From positions 200,351,643 through 200,391,560 of the forward strand of contig JBOZIK010000001.1 of the NCBI GenBank assembly GCA_051453625.1: a stretch of DNA of 39,918 nucleotides, read 5' to 3'. Every line of letters starts with the position of its first letter. The stretch's first letter is position 1. This DNA is from Welwitschia mirabilis (taxonomy: Eukaryota > Gnetophyta > Gnetopsida > Welwitschiales). Positions 22,091 through 33,060 of this stretch are shown here, in pieces. The position numbers and the translations under genes were made by a program. The notes below the pieces were generated by a model. That model had not been told where the DNA came from. It searched no databases and saw nothing but the letters and a program-made list of their open reading frames with translations.

Positions 22091-22399
22091 TATAGTTCAA
22101 GCTTCCTATAATACATTTTTGCATTACCTTTAGTACTCAACAAATGCTTGGTATATTTCTCAAAAATATCTTGTAATGTAGTGATATAAAAATTTAATTT
22201 TATAAGTCTAGGAAAGAGAGATTTATTTAATAGCATTCCTTTACAACATAATCATCTTTGATAAAAGTTATAAAAAATTTACATCACATAATTAACTAAC
22301 ACTAAGTAAATTATGTTGTAAAACTTCAATGTCAAATACATCTTTTACCTCAATAAGGTTATACCGATTAGTGGTTTTAATACCTCTAATTAGTGCCTC

Positions 22400-24350
22400 T
22401 GTGCTGTCACCAAAAGTAATCACATTTGTCTTTCTTGATCAAGTAAGTAAAATTAAATTTGTCATTAGTCACGTGTCTTGAGCATTCACTATCAACGTGT
22501 CATGCATGTATCTTTACAACTCATAAGGTAATTTATGCTAAAAGAGTTGGTCTTGATTTATGAACCCACATTTTCTTTGAATTTACCTACACAAAATGTT
22601 GTATCATTCTCTTTGGCTTCTTAGTAGTATTAGCATAGTATGTTTTACTTAATTTGTATGGAAGATTAAATTGATAATGATCACATTTTTAGTAGTGGTA
22701 ATAAGTGATGTTGTTTATGAATGCTAAATGCTAATACCTTAGCTTATAGTTCCACTTGTCAAAAGGTGAGGTTGAAGTACCTATAAAGGCTTCATTGTTT
22801 CCTATGCCATTTTTATAATTTGCACTCTTTCATTATCCAAGCATAACCTTCAATGTCTCTTTTCTTGGATGACTTGCACATTAATATTCTTTACATTTGT
22901 AATTTCTTCTCTAACATTCTCCAGCTCATATGTTAATTTTCTAATCACAGCCTTAATTGGTAAGTTTTCATTTACCAATGTATTACAAAAATCTTTTCCT
23001 TATTCATAATATAATACATGATTAAGAAGTAACTTCTTCATCTTAAAATATGATTTTTGCAACTTAACAAGTTATTCTAAAATTAAATCATACCTTTCTT
23101 GTAGTTTCATACCTCTTTTATCACCACTTCCTAATTTTTAATCATCATCTTCTTCTTCATTAGTATTTAGAGTGTGAATAATGGCCATGTACAAGGAATA
23201 AGTGCTTTCTTTACCTAAGACATTCACTTCTATGGCATCTTCATCATTATCCTAACCTATGGAAAAGGATCTCTTTTTCTTGAGCTCTTTCTTTTATTAT
23301 TTTCCCTATAATCTATGAACATTCTGAGCCTAAATGTTCTTATCCTTTATAGATCCAACATTATAATCTAGATATATCATTCTTAGAAGATGAGCTAAAT
23401 GAAGACTTACCTTGGAACTTACCTTTATCTTAAAACCCTAATGAGTTATTGTAGTCCTTTTTTATTTTGTTCTGATGACTTCTTATAGTCTTTTTTGTTT
23501 TGTTCTTCTATGATAGTTGCCTTTTAACATGCCTTGTGATTAGTGCTAGTTATTTATCCATATCATCTTATAAATTGTCTACATATGAAGCTTCTTTTAT
23601 ATTTTATTTGAAAGTCTATTGTAAGTCTCCATTACCTTCAGATCTAGGGGCTTTTCTATCATAGCATTGTCTTAGATGAGATTAATCTTATAAGTTGTCA
23701 AGGTACTTTATAATTCTTTAATCTTTATGATATTAAAATCTCTTGATTCTTTCATCACTATTGTTTTTGGCCTCTATTCGAGAGTCTAAGATCTGATTAC
23801 TTTTCAAGTCACCTTGGCTTTTGGTAAATCACCACCAATCCCATGAATGGCATTTATAATTCTATTGATCCTTGTGAAGTACTCATGCATTCATTTTTTA
23901 TTATTCATCTTTAAGTTTTTAAACTACTTTATCTAACTAAGAGCTTCAATTACTTGTCAAATAAATTTTCCTCATATGTGCCTTTTCAGAAACTTTAAAT
24001 TTTCTTAGTATACTTACATTTGGCTATTTATTTAAAATCTTATAAGGTGAAGGCTGAGTATAAATCATTCTTTACCTTTTAGTTACACATGAAGGCTTTC
24101 TGATTATAATCTTTCCATTTTCCATCTAAGCTTAATCTAAGTGAGAGCATTTCCTATAGTATCTATGAAGGTTTTTATTCTCTTTATGTATCCATATTTA
24201 ATGCTTTATCAAACTTGAAACTCAAAATACTATAAGTACATGCATATCTTCATCTTTCAATTAGCATAGTCTATTCCATTGAAGAGAAGAAATCTAATAG
24301 ATGGCACCACCTTCATGGTTTACTCAAGGAATTTACTCCTTTTTATGAGT
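22400..24350 (-). pseudogene. copia-2 gag (and protease) region
   Basis: The N-terminus reads MKVVPSIRFLLFNGIDYAN, stop, KMKICMYL-stop-YFEFQ (about 24320-24225), the family form FNGxNYxxWKxRMxIYL with TGA at Trp and TAG at Gln. Then NQKAFMCN-stop-KVKNDLYS, followed by DFK-stop-IAKCKYTKKI and a Glu/Gly-ending TYE (about 24100-23965), matching EFxRIxxCxTAKEIWxxLxxTHEGT. The remainder to about 22400 is too broken for a firm zinc-knuckle or protease call, though Asp/Glu/Lys-rich text continues. Confidence 0.75.
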
Positions 24351-24354
24351 ACTC

Positions 24355-24366
24355 ACTCTAATATCA
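24355..24366 (-). other. copia-2 primer-binding site (tRNA-Met type, degenerate)
   Basis: The - strand reads TGATATTAGAGT against the usual copia site TGGTATCAGAGC. Differences are G to A and C to T. It sits just inside the right LTR, so the right LTR is the 5' LTR of a - strand element. Confidence 0.7.
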
Positions 24367-24367
24367 C

Positions 24368-25612
24368 TTAAGAATCTTTGAACTTAGAGGTAAGTTTAAA
24401 TGAATTTGATTAAAAACTTAATAATTAAAAAACAAAAAGTTTAAATAGAAACCCTACATATGTGGTTCCCTAACCTAGATATGTCCACACATAAAGGATA
24501 GCCTTCCTCCACACCTCTGGAAATGCTTAAACTTGAAAAAATAATGGTTTTGGGAAATCATCAATATTTTACAAGACTGAAATGCTCTTTATAAGATAGC
24601 ACTTTCTTCCCCTTAAGACCTATAAAATACCAATATCCAAAAGTGTTCTCAAGAACTTGTCAAATCTCAAGGATCACACCCACACAAGTGTTGCCTTATA
24701 CTTTGGAATCCCTAAGTAAGAAAGTAGAAATGAATAAAAATAAATGCACTACAAATGAGAGATTCTATAAATCAAATAGTTTAATAATAAAATTTCAATA
24801 ACTTAACTCAAGGGAGAATAAGCATAATAACCATGTGATAGATTATTCTCTTCTTTGATGTAGTCATCTAATAGATTTAAACAGTAAGATTATGGTAATG
24901 GATGAGTATAGATCACAAGATGTCTTTAGTAATAGTGCTCCTTTAGTTAAAAATCAAATGCTTTCAGCATGTGTAGTTCTAATTGCTCTTTTAAAGAAGA
25001 TTTTTTTTCCTTTTTTTTACTCTTAAAGTATTCTTGTCCTTTTACCTAAAGATCTGACTATTTAAATTAAGTTGGATGCTATCTAATAGCTATAAATGGT
25101 TATTTTTCATTATCCAATGGTTATATATTTTTTCATATTAATTTTGGAGATAGACATATTTAGTATAATAGATGTCTTTCATAAGTAAACATCTTTCACA
25201 AGATAGACATTTATAAATACCTTACCATTTGACAAGATTTAAACTTATTCTTTTTTTGATCCTTTGGTATCAAGAATTCAACATGCATAACTTGTAATAA
25301 ATAATCCATCATTATTATCTTTCTAACACATATTGATTTTTGTCATTAGTTTCAGCATAGATGTCTTTTACTTGATAGACATATTCAATTAGCGCATTCA
25401 TTATAAATGTCTTTTAGATGATAGATGTCTTTCTTCAGTTGCAAATTCAACTCAGCATAGATGTTTTTCTGGATATAAACATTTGTCATGCATAATGTCT
25501 TTCACTTCATAAACATTTATTTTCAACTTGGGAGATGTCTTCAATATCCTATCTGCATATAAAAAACACTGCATTTGATAACTGGCATCACCAAAACCAG
25601 GAATTTTCCCAT
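24368..25612 (-). mobile_element. copia-2 5' LTR (right copy)
   Basis: Pairs with the left LTR along about 1.2 kb: ATGTCCACACATAAAGGATAG (left: ATGTTCACACACAAAGGATGG), CTTTGGAATCCCTAAGTAAG, and an array of ATAGATGTCTTTC / AGACATCTTTCACAAGATAG motifs at about 25165-25540. Right and left copies differ by many substitutions and some indels, so the element is old. The outer end falls near 25600-25612; the gypsy-L alignment resumes by about 25660. Confidence 0.8.
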
Positions 25613-25617
25613 AGATC

Positions 25618-25735
25618 GCATAAAAGATAACACACATTCTAACACATCAAACATTTGATCTTAATAAAACCTCAAGAAAACATTCAAATAACTACTTTAA
25701 AATAATAAATACAAAAGAACATTTAAAATGAACTA
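25618..25735 (-). mobile_element. gypsy-L continuation beyond copia-2
   Basis: 25680-25731 is similar to the reverse complement of 26604-26655 (shared ACATTCAA...ATAACT and GAACATTTAAAATGA). This is the position expected if gypsy-L and gypsy-R are inverted relatives and copia-2 inserted into gypsy-L. Match quality is moderate and rests on about 52 bp, with support from correct spacing to the flanking blocks. Confidence 0.55.
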
Positions 25736-26600
25736 TTGCATGGAAAGAATGTTCAAAATGAACTCTTTCATGGTTAGTAATAGTAATTACATCAGTGATA
25801 AAAAAGAATATTCAACTCACTTATGGGTTAAATTGCATTAACTAGCAATGTAAAAACTATATTAAATTATTACTTCAATATATAATATGCCCTTATGCTT
25901 ATCAAGTATTTGTTATTGTACTTTTACATATTTAGCCTTGTAAAATTTAGTAAGTAATATAGTTTAAAAATAAATGTAACATGTTTATTATTAAATCATT
26001 ATTATCTACATTTAATCCATATAATTTCTAAATAGTTATTAAAATATACTAATACTTGGAATTTTACTTTTCCACCATTCAAACTATCCAAAAGGATTAG
26101 TATCACCATCCAAACCATAAGTGCCACTACCATTTTTGGTAAAAATAAATTCCAAATAAGATGGATTAATAAATAGAAAAAATATTATTGAATTTAATCT
26201 TACAATATGAGATAAAAATTAGTTTAAAAATCAAAATCCTAAATTAAATCTTAAGGGGATGAAGGATTCTATATCCAAATACTATTTCCCAAGGAAATTC
26301 ATCAATAATAATTTGTTATTAATGTGAACATACCAACTATGTATTCATGCAATTTATAAACAAGTCGGACTATGTAAAGAAAGCCTATGTTAAGGGTTTA
26401 TCTATTATACAAAGTTTACATCTAAAATTTGTTATTCCAAATTCATATTTTTTTATGACTATCATAAGGGATTATCTAATAAAATTTTTTAAGCCTCTTT
26501 CTTCCTCCTTAGGAATGAGGAAATGATTGTGTTATGTGTCATTTTCCTTATAAAGACTAAGTTCTTACTTCTATACTAACTACTATTTAGTATAATTTTT
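25736..26600. other. Centre between the inverted gypsy elements, no recognised gene
   Basis: AT-rich sequence with no coding similarity. If the two flanking gypsy remnants are head-to-head, this stretch would hold their LTRs or 5' flanks. I could not show an inverted match across the centre itself (about 26167), nor clear LTR ends. Confidence 0.4.
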
Positions 26601-26781
26601 TCATCATTTTAAATGTTCAACTATATTTATCAAATAAAGTTATTTTCTTGAATGTATTTTTAAGGTCTAGATGAGTGAATTATCAGTGTCAATAAAGTAA
26701 ATTTTTTCTATAGTTTCATATATTTCATTCTAAGATGAATCATATCTAAACCAATTATATTCATGACATTCAAAATCTTCA

Positions 26782-26801
26782 ATGAAGAATTTATTACTTA
26801 T
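26782..26801. repeat. LINE target-site duplication, left copy
   Basis: Twenty bases matching 29099-29118 at 19 positions. It immediately adjoins the TA tail at the LINE 3' end, the expected place for a TPRT target duplication. Confidence 0.8.
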
Positions 26802-26812
26802 ATATATATATA
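26799..26812. repeat. TA microsatellite forming the LINE 3' tail
   Basis: A (TA)7-like run at the junction of target duplication and LINE 3' end. On the LINE strand the element ends TTTCTAGTTTTATATATATA, a short simple-repeat tail rather than a poly(A) tract. Confidence 0.75.
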
Positions 26813-27469
26813 AAACTAGAAAATGTACATCAGGGGGCAAAAATGCCCAGGAATAAAATGATGATTAAGCTGTTTAGAAAAGGAGGTAGTCCACTAGCTG
26901 GTGAAGGGGTAACTAAGAAACAAAACGAAATGGAGCGAAACTACCCTTTGATAACATAATCATGGGGAACTAGCTATCTAAAAGAGTAAAAGAATAGAAA
27001 AAGAAAAACATAAAACTACTGATAGACTGGGGGAGAAAATGCCCCTTGAGACCAGAAGTTACAAAAAACTCAATTTTGGTAAGGAATAGACCTGAAGGGG
27101 GTGGTTTAAAGCCCTCTATAGAATGGAAACATGTTATCATGATTATGGTCGAGAAGGAATATATCCAAATCATCAAAGAGAACTTTAAATGCTTGATTTT
27201 TCTTCTTAAATTCTTTGACACCTGCTGCATTTTTATCTAGATGTATTCATAGGGATTTCTTCCTATGGCTTGATTTAATGGCTTAAGGGAGGGCTATGTG
27301 AGAGAGTCCCAATGTGATAAAGGAACATCTCTTCAGCCGTTGTATGATTACCAGCAAAACCTCCCATCTAGCAGCGTTCATGTCAATGTTCTCTTAGGGT
27401 ATGAAGAATCTGAAGTGGAGTTCTATGTAGAGCTGGGGACCGAGGCTGGAGTAGGGGAAGTCTAGGAAT

Positions 27470-28304
27470 TTCTATCTCACTCTTGAGAGTTAGGTGATGA
27501 TTGATCCTAAGCCAGTTCTTGGGCTATGTCAGATTAGGCTCCTCGGCTATTTTTTATTAGGCTGAGGCTGAAGATGTCTCTCCTGAATAATCTGGGGATG
27601 AAGTCATCCCTCTCTGGCTAGGGCTGTCATTTGTAATGATTTCCTCTAGAATAGAAGTCCTTTTGCATAAAGTTCTTCTTTTGGAGGTTCTCCTAAGGGG
27701 AGTCTGATATGGGTGATGACGGGGAAGAGGGAGAAGGCCTCTCTTGCCCTAATTTCTTATGTTGCTTTCCAAAGGATCAATACTAAGCTTGAGTGTCTTG
27801 AGGAATCCTTCTGTTTAAGAACTTGAGTAAAAAAGAATGGTAGGTTCACCTGATTCCCTAAGTCAAGAGCTTTGAGAAAAGAAAAATGAATACCTGAAAG
27901 TTTAGAGCAATTCCCTGATTAAATGAAGTAATAATCCATAAGATCTGCACCTAGTCCCCAGAGGGAAGGTAGTGCCTTTCTACTAATGTGCCTTCTTGGT
28001 AATTTAGGAAACCCACCGGGGAAGAAGTGGAGTACTTCATGTTGTCCTCTGCTTCCAAACAGAATCCGTTCTCCTTCTGTAGAGATCTCCAGTAGCCTGG
28101 AAAAGGAGTCTTTAGTGATTTCTAGAGGAATTCTTCTAAATGTGATGCGTCCTCCTTTCCATCGTCTGTAAAAGGGAGCGATATCAGACCCCTAGTCTCC
28201 TCTAAGCTTATGCAGGAGTGGTTTCCATCCCAACACCTATACTTTTTCTTATAGAGTAGGCATCCTTTGAAAATGCCTAGGTTAGAAGGCTCAATTGTTA
28301 CCAT
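27470..28304 (-). pseudogene. LINE-A ORF3-like frame (unknown function)
   Basis: Begins MVTIEPSNLGIFKGC at 28304; LINE-C has METTPIINPSNLGLFKGC in the same place. After a frameshift it continues FRRIPLEITKDSFSRLLEIS, TEGERILFGSRGQHEVLHFF, GNQVNLPFFFTQVLKQKDSS and LVLILWKA, then a Ser/Thr/Pro-rich tail with QRGMTSSPDYSGETSS. The pattern shared with LINE-B and LINE-C, despite stops and frame changes, indicates former coding. The middle part faintly resembles plant-transposon domains that contain a PVNLP-like block, but I cannot name a family. Confidence 0.55.
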
Positions 28305-28431
28305 GGCTCCCATCACCACTATGATTTGGAAATGAAGGTTCTTGATCCTCCTTACTGTATTTATTGGAAAGGGTAGGGGGTATTATTGAAAATAGATCGT
28401 TTTTGATCCACCAAATCTGCCAAAACGTCAA

Positions 28432-28531
28432 NNNNNNNNNNNNNNNNNNNNNNNNNNNNNNNNNNNNNNNNNNNNNNNNNNNNNNNNNNNNNNNNNNNNN
28501 NNNNNNNNNNNNNNNNNNNNNNNNNNNNNNN
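28432..28531. other. Assembly gap inside LINE-A/B
   Basis: Exactly 100 N, probably a gap of unknown length. The right flank repeats sequence found about 840 bp to the left of the gap rather than at its edge, unlike the gaps at 3450 and 9578. Confidence 0.9.
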
Positions 28532-29098
28532 TGGGGATGAAGTCATCCCTCTCTGGCTAGGGCTATCATGTGTAGCAGTTTCCTCTGGAATAGGGGTCCT
28601 TTTGGACAAGGTTCTTCTTTTGAAGGTTCTCCTAGGCGAAGTCTGATGTGGATGAAAATCCAAGGGAAAGAAGGAGGAGTGGCTTCTCTTATCCTAATTT
28701 CTTGTGCTGATCTCCAAATGGTCAGGACTAAGCTCGAGTGCCTTAAGGAATCCTTCCATTTAAGAACTTGGATAAAAAAAGAATAGTAGGTTCACCTGAT
28801 GTCCTAAGTCAAGAGGTTTGAAAGAAGCAAAATGAATATATAAAATTTTGGAGCAGTTCCCTAATTGAATGAAGTAATGATTCACGAGCTCTATGCATAG
28901 TTCCCATGGGGGTAGTAGCACCTTTATACTAATGTAACTGCTTGGAAATTTTAAAACCTCACCAGAGAAGAATTGAAGTACTTTGTGTTATCCTCTACTT
29001 CCAAACAGAATTCATTCTCCTTCTGCAGGGATCTCCAGTAGCCTGGAAAGGGAGTCTTCAATGATTTCTATTGGAATTCTTTAGAACATGGTGCATTC
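28532..29098 (-). pseudogene. LINE-B ORF3-like fragment
   Basis: Repeats the ORF3 segment of LINE-A. Pieces include PLEIIEDSLSRLLEISAEGE, LFGSRG-stop-HKVLQFF and GHQVNLLFFF, ending in RRTFKRRTLSKRTPIPEETA and QRGMTSSP at the gap. It is cut at 29098 by the LINE 5' truncation. About 85% identity to LINE-A makes a simple haplotype duplicate at the gap unlikely. Confidence 0.55.
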
Positions 29099-29118
29099 AT
29101 GAAGAATATATTACTTAT
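29099..29118. repeat. LINE target-site duplication, right copy
   Basis: Twenty bases matching 26782-26801 at 19 positions. It directly follows the truncated 5' end of the LINE, whose similarity to the other LINE segments stops there. Confidence 0.8.
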
Positions 29119-30759
29119 CTATGAATCTATTATATACTTCATTTAATGTCTTTATGTTAGCTTAACCTTTCTTAATAGTTTACCTTATGAATAATCTTTT
29201 TGAATTTCATAGAAGAATATCTCTAATATCTTGATCTCTTCAACCCATTTTTTCCTCTCCAAATACTTTTGTTTAAACCTTAATCATGTCCTTTCCTAAA
29301 CAATTTAAACCTTTGTGAATTTTATAATTCCATTATAATTCTTAATAGGTAACAATTATGGTTGTGTGTATAATAAAATAACACCAAGTCTTATAAATTT
29401 AATATTGCTATCTATACCTTAAACATTAGTAATTATAATTTAAAGATTATCAAATATAGCATTCCTCAAGGCATAGCAAGTTTTTAGAACCATTTTTAGG
29501 GATTGTAATTGGTGTTTCTTAACTTATTAAAATACATTTCCTTTTATTTTCTATTCCTTTTTTCTTTTTTTATATTTTCAATTATCAAAATTACAAGAAG
29601 ATTTTTTGTTTTATAGGAGCTATAAGCATTTAGATTATAAGAGCTTAGATCTATGAATGCAATTTTTATTATCATTAGCTATAGATAGGTTAGAGATTTA
29701 ATAGTGTACTAAATATCATATAGCTATCTATACATTATGATTCACTCTTAACAAGGTAATCTATGCTATTAGTGCATTAAATTTTAATTCTTTCAAATTC
29801 TTCTAAGAAATGCATTATTAAAAATAAAGTTATTTTACAATCTATTTATCTTATCTTTTGCATAGCACATAAAGCTTTACTTAACTAGCATTATCATCTG
29901 TAATTTTAAGTTTAATGTCCTATGTATGTAAAATATGTTTATCCAATATGAAATTACTTTTTCTAGTATTCTTTATCATTTTGTATACTAGTATGTCTTG
30001 AATTGTGCTACATCAAATTATGCTACTATTATGCTAAATTTGATTTTTCATAAATTATTTGATTAAGTGTTCTCTTTAAAATAGTGCAATTTTGTGATTT
30101 TGATGTTTTGTGCTTTACATGACATGTGATTTTAAAACCAACTAGTACTATGATTTTTTCGTTACATTTTATGTTGTTAAAACATAAAAATAATAATAGA
30201 TAAAATATAATAGATTAAAAAACTTAAAATAAATTAAAAAATATAAACCTACCTTGAATTATAACTTCTTCCACATCATTGGATTAGGATCTTTATGAAT
30301 TAACTATATAAAGAATTTGGTGCTAAAAACATTACCTTGAATCCCTTTTGAATGAGTTAGAACCATAATGTCTCAAATCCGAAATTGTGACTACATAACA
30401 TTGCCTCTAATAAATACCATCATGTCATCCTACCTTTGCTAAGAAAACTTTAAAAGATCTATGAAAAGTAGAATTCTCAGCTATAGTTTCTTATATGGTT
30501 TTTCCTCCTTATGTAAACTACATTTAAATAAAACCTATAATTATTAATCTCTCATTTAATTTTTATGGCCTAGATTTAAAAGATCTTAATAAACATCTAC
30601 ATGAATTTGAAGTTATGATGTCAATATTTTTATAAGTACATAATTAAGGTCATGTGATTATGATAAAACTATTTTTATTTTCTTTACAAGAAAAAGTAAA
30701 ATCCTAGCTATATTTCTTAAAAATTTTGTCAATTAGTTCATGAAGAAATGTAAATCATA

Positions 30760-31300
30760 AATGGCTAAAGAAGTATTTTCTAACACACAAAATAAATTAA
30801 TTCAAACATATCATCAACATGATAATAAGCATTTTTACAAACCCTTTAAACGTTTTAAGAACTTGTTAATGAAATTTCCTCAACATGGATTTGAAGTATG
30901 AAGGATGATAAGCTTCTTCAATTAAGATCTGACAAAACAGAGCATAAAAAGAAGTAAAATAATGATTAAAGGATCTTTTTATTTTAAATAACATGAATAA
31001 GCATAGGATAAACTAAAAAGCATAGCTAAACATTCTAAAAATTGAATAAACCATGTAGAGAATTACCAAAAAAAAAAAAAACATCCATCAAATTCAAAAG
31101 AAGAGGTATCTACATAGGGAATGATAACAAGTAGAAAAGTAGATACCATTGCTAAATGATTAAAATAACTTGAAAATATTTATATTACATAAATATAGTG
31201 TAATAGTTATATGTACTAGTGTGATACAAGTGAACATGTTGTTTCTAACAAGTGAATAATTTTTAATCTAGGAGATTCTTTTTATGAAAACAATAATCAT
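30760..31300 (+). pseudogene. gypsy-R gag remnant
   Basis: TYHQHDNKHFYKPFKRFKNL, LMKFPQHGFEV-stop-RMISFFN, then QSIKRSKIMIKGSFYFK (about 30800-30990). This fits the Athila/Tat gag core, with patterns like FxQxDxExFYExWERFKxLLRKCPHHGFExWxQVxxFYxGL...DAAAGGSLxxK. TGA replaces the conserved Trp, as in gypsy-L. An A14 run at 31068-31081 lies inside the later, unreadable part of gag. Confidence 0.8.
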
Positions 31301-31829
31301 CATTTCCTAATGAAGATGCATGTAACTCAAAGGAAAAAGTACCTTTTTTCCCCTCAAAAAACACTAATGAAATGATGAACAAATAGTTTCATTGAAGATG
31401 CTTTAAAGTAGTTCATTACAGCTCAAATAGTTAATAATAATAAACACTTTAAGAATAAAACCCCAATAGCACAAAATCTTTAACTTTAAAATAATAAGTA
31501 TATAAACTTACTTAAATTATTCCCCACACATATTCTTCTATCAATCAAATAGAGAAAGGTGAGATTATATTCAACATATACTTCATCTAATAGGGGTTAA
31601 TATAATTAAATGAAAAGAATATTTTAGAGGTTTTAACATTATTTTACATAACAGTGGTATGCAAATTAACAAAATCATTCAACCACTAAGATAATAACTT
31701 TATACATCCAACTCTAAACTTTAATCTATAATTAAACCTGTGAAAAATGATGAAGATGACATGGAAATACATAAATATTAAGAACTTAAAAAAAGCCTTG
31801 TTCTTAAGATGTTTCACATCTAATAATGT

Positions 31830-32519
31830 CTAATGATTTTTAAGAAGTTAAAAATTAATATCCCCATATTAGATATCACTAAAAAAGTGTCTTGATATGA
31901 AAAATTCCTTAAAGATATGTGTACATTGGAAATGAAGATGAATATATGAAAAAATACCTTCCTAGATTAATTAAATATTATAGTTAAAAACAAACACCCA
32001 CTTAAGTTTGAAGATCCTAGTTCCCAAACTATTTCCTGTGTCATTGGTGATAAAATAATAGATAAAGCATTCTTAGATGTTAAAGATAGTGTGAAACTTA
32101 TGCCTCATTTGCTATGTAAGGAACTTGGATTAGGGCTAAAGAAAATAACTTTGTAACTTATTTATTATTCAACAAAAATTTCCAAAGAAACAGTAAGGGA
32201 CATTTTAGTATAATTTGATAAACTTTATTACCCACTAAAATTTTTTATGTTCAAAGTACACGATCACCTTAAGAGATTTTCATTTACTTATGATACATCA
32301 TTTCTTACTACTTCTAATCCTTTAATTAATACTAGGAATAGTGTAGTTAAAATGCCATTTAACCATATGAAACCAAAGCTATACTTTTTCAATGTTATAA
32401 AAAATAATTACAAGGATGATATTGAAGACATTAATTTAATCCAAACTAATGAAGATGAAAGATCTAAGCCTCTATTTTCTATTGAATCTCACTATCATGT
32501 GAGTCACATGAAGAATTAG
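31830..32519 (+). pseudogene. gypsy-R gag-protease linker and aspartic protease remnant
   Basis: Linker: KKLKINIPILDITKKVS-like text, then YEKFLKDMCTLEMKMNI, then VKNKHPLKFEDPSS. Protease: QTISCVIGDKIIDKAFLDVK, then LMPHLLCKELGLGLKK, DILV-stop-FDKLYYPLKFF, TSFLTTSNPLINTRNS and FNHMKPKLYFFNVIK. The last pieces form an open frame at 32247-32519. The family signature ALLDLGASxNLxP appears as AFLDVKDSVKLMP, so the catalytic DLGAS is altered (DVKDS). RPFLAT appears as TSFLTT. The enzyme would have cut the gag-pol polyprotein. Confidence 0.85.
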
Positions 32520-32799
32520 AAATTACAATTTATAGGAAGAATATAATAAAACATTATAATGGAGAGCTAATTTTAATATTTAGCATGTAAACCATAAAAG
32601 AAACCTGCTAAGAAAAATTTTATTGTAAACATTTAATGTAAACCTCTTTTATAAGATATGAAATTTTTACTTGTAAAAGATAATAACTTCTTTTCTATAG
32701 TAATTTATGCTAAACTCTTAATTTCACAAGCTCTACTTTCTTCGCTAAAACATAATATTTATGTAAGATGATCAATCTCTAATTCACAAGTAATTGATC

Positions 32800-33060
32800 T
32801 TATAAAATTCACTTAGAAGAAAATGTTGAGCTTAGTAGAGATCCCTACAACGGACTTAATCCTCATATGAAAAAAACCTTAAATTTTTAAGTTCTCGTAT
32901 TGTTTATCTAATTTCTAATAATCAATGGATAATTCTTATACAAATTACTCCTAAAAAATTATAAAATTTATCATGGTAAGAAATGAAAATAATAAACTTA
33001 TCTTAATTAAAAGTATTTTTTCTAAAGTGGTCTTAGATTCTTAAAATATCACATTATATC
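32800..33060 (+). pseudogene. gypsy-R RT N-terminus
   Basis: HLEENVELSRDPYNGLNPHM followed by SSRIVYLISNNQWIILIQIT and PKK (about 32809-32962). The family pattern is HxIxLEExxxPSRxPQRRLNPxMKEVVxKEIxKLLDxGIIYPISDSxWVSPVxxVPKK. The similarity fades after about 33000. The RT palm with its catalytic box is absent: a LINE begins near 33330. The sequence 33060-33330 has no recognised content. Confidence 0.75.

Larger units (their letters stand above)
15460..25612 (-). mobile_element. SIRE-type Ty1/copia retrotransposon (copia-2), complete but dead
   Basis: A roughly 10-kb element on the - strand with two LTRs of about 1.2 kb (15460-16723 and about 24368-25612). The internal order is PBS, gag, protease/pre-integrase, integrase, RT, RNase H, a 2.8-kb unrecognised region, then PPT. 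The RT box IYVDDIMFGATNELL and the late RNase H motif VKTEDQLTNLFTKAL are typical of SIRE copias. All modules have stops. It interrupts the gypsy-L element, whose alignment with gypsy-R resumes on the other side. LTR ends are placed within about 15 bp. Confidence 0.85.
26802..29098 (-). mobile_element. 5'-truncated L1-like LINE (LINE-A/B) with 20-bp TSD
   Basis: The - strand holds the 3' part of a LINE related to the one at 33.3-38.5 kb. It has the end of ORF2 (TFWQIWWIKNDLFS, near 28390-28430), an extra reading frame (ORF3), and about 670 bp of 3' UTR ending in a TA-rich tail (26802-26812). ATGAAGAAT(T/A)TATTACTTAT occurs at 26782-26801 and 29099-29118 with one mismatch. Inside, the segment 28532-29098 repeats 27592-28150 at roughly 85% identity on the other side of a 100-N gap. 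Confidence 0.85.

Noticed and set aside
15461-25617. TAGATC at both outer edges of copia-2 (15461-15466 and 25612-25617) as a target-site duplication
   Set aside because: LTR ends are uncertain by about 15 bp and the left copy may lie inside the LTR; six bases in AT-rich DNA is weak.
26970-27240. Overlapping open frames on both strands (27046-27240 + and 26970-27230 -)
   Set aside because: They lie in the LINE-A 3' UTR and have no recognisable protein similarity or counterpart in LINE-C.
28361-28663. 100-codon open frame across the 28432-28531 gap
   Set aside because: It joins LINE-B Ser/Thr/Arg-rich sequence to LINE-A sequence through N bases. Only the LINE-B part reflects former coding.
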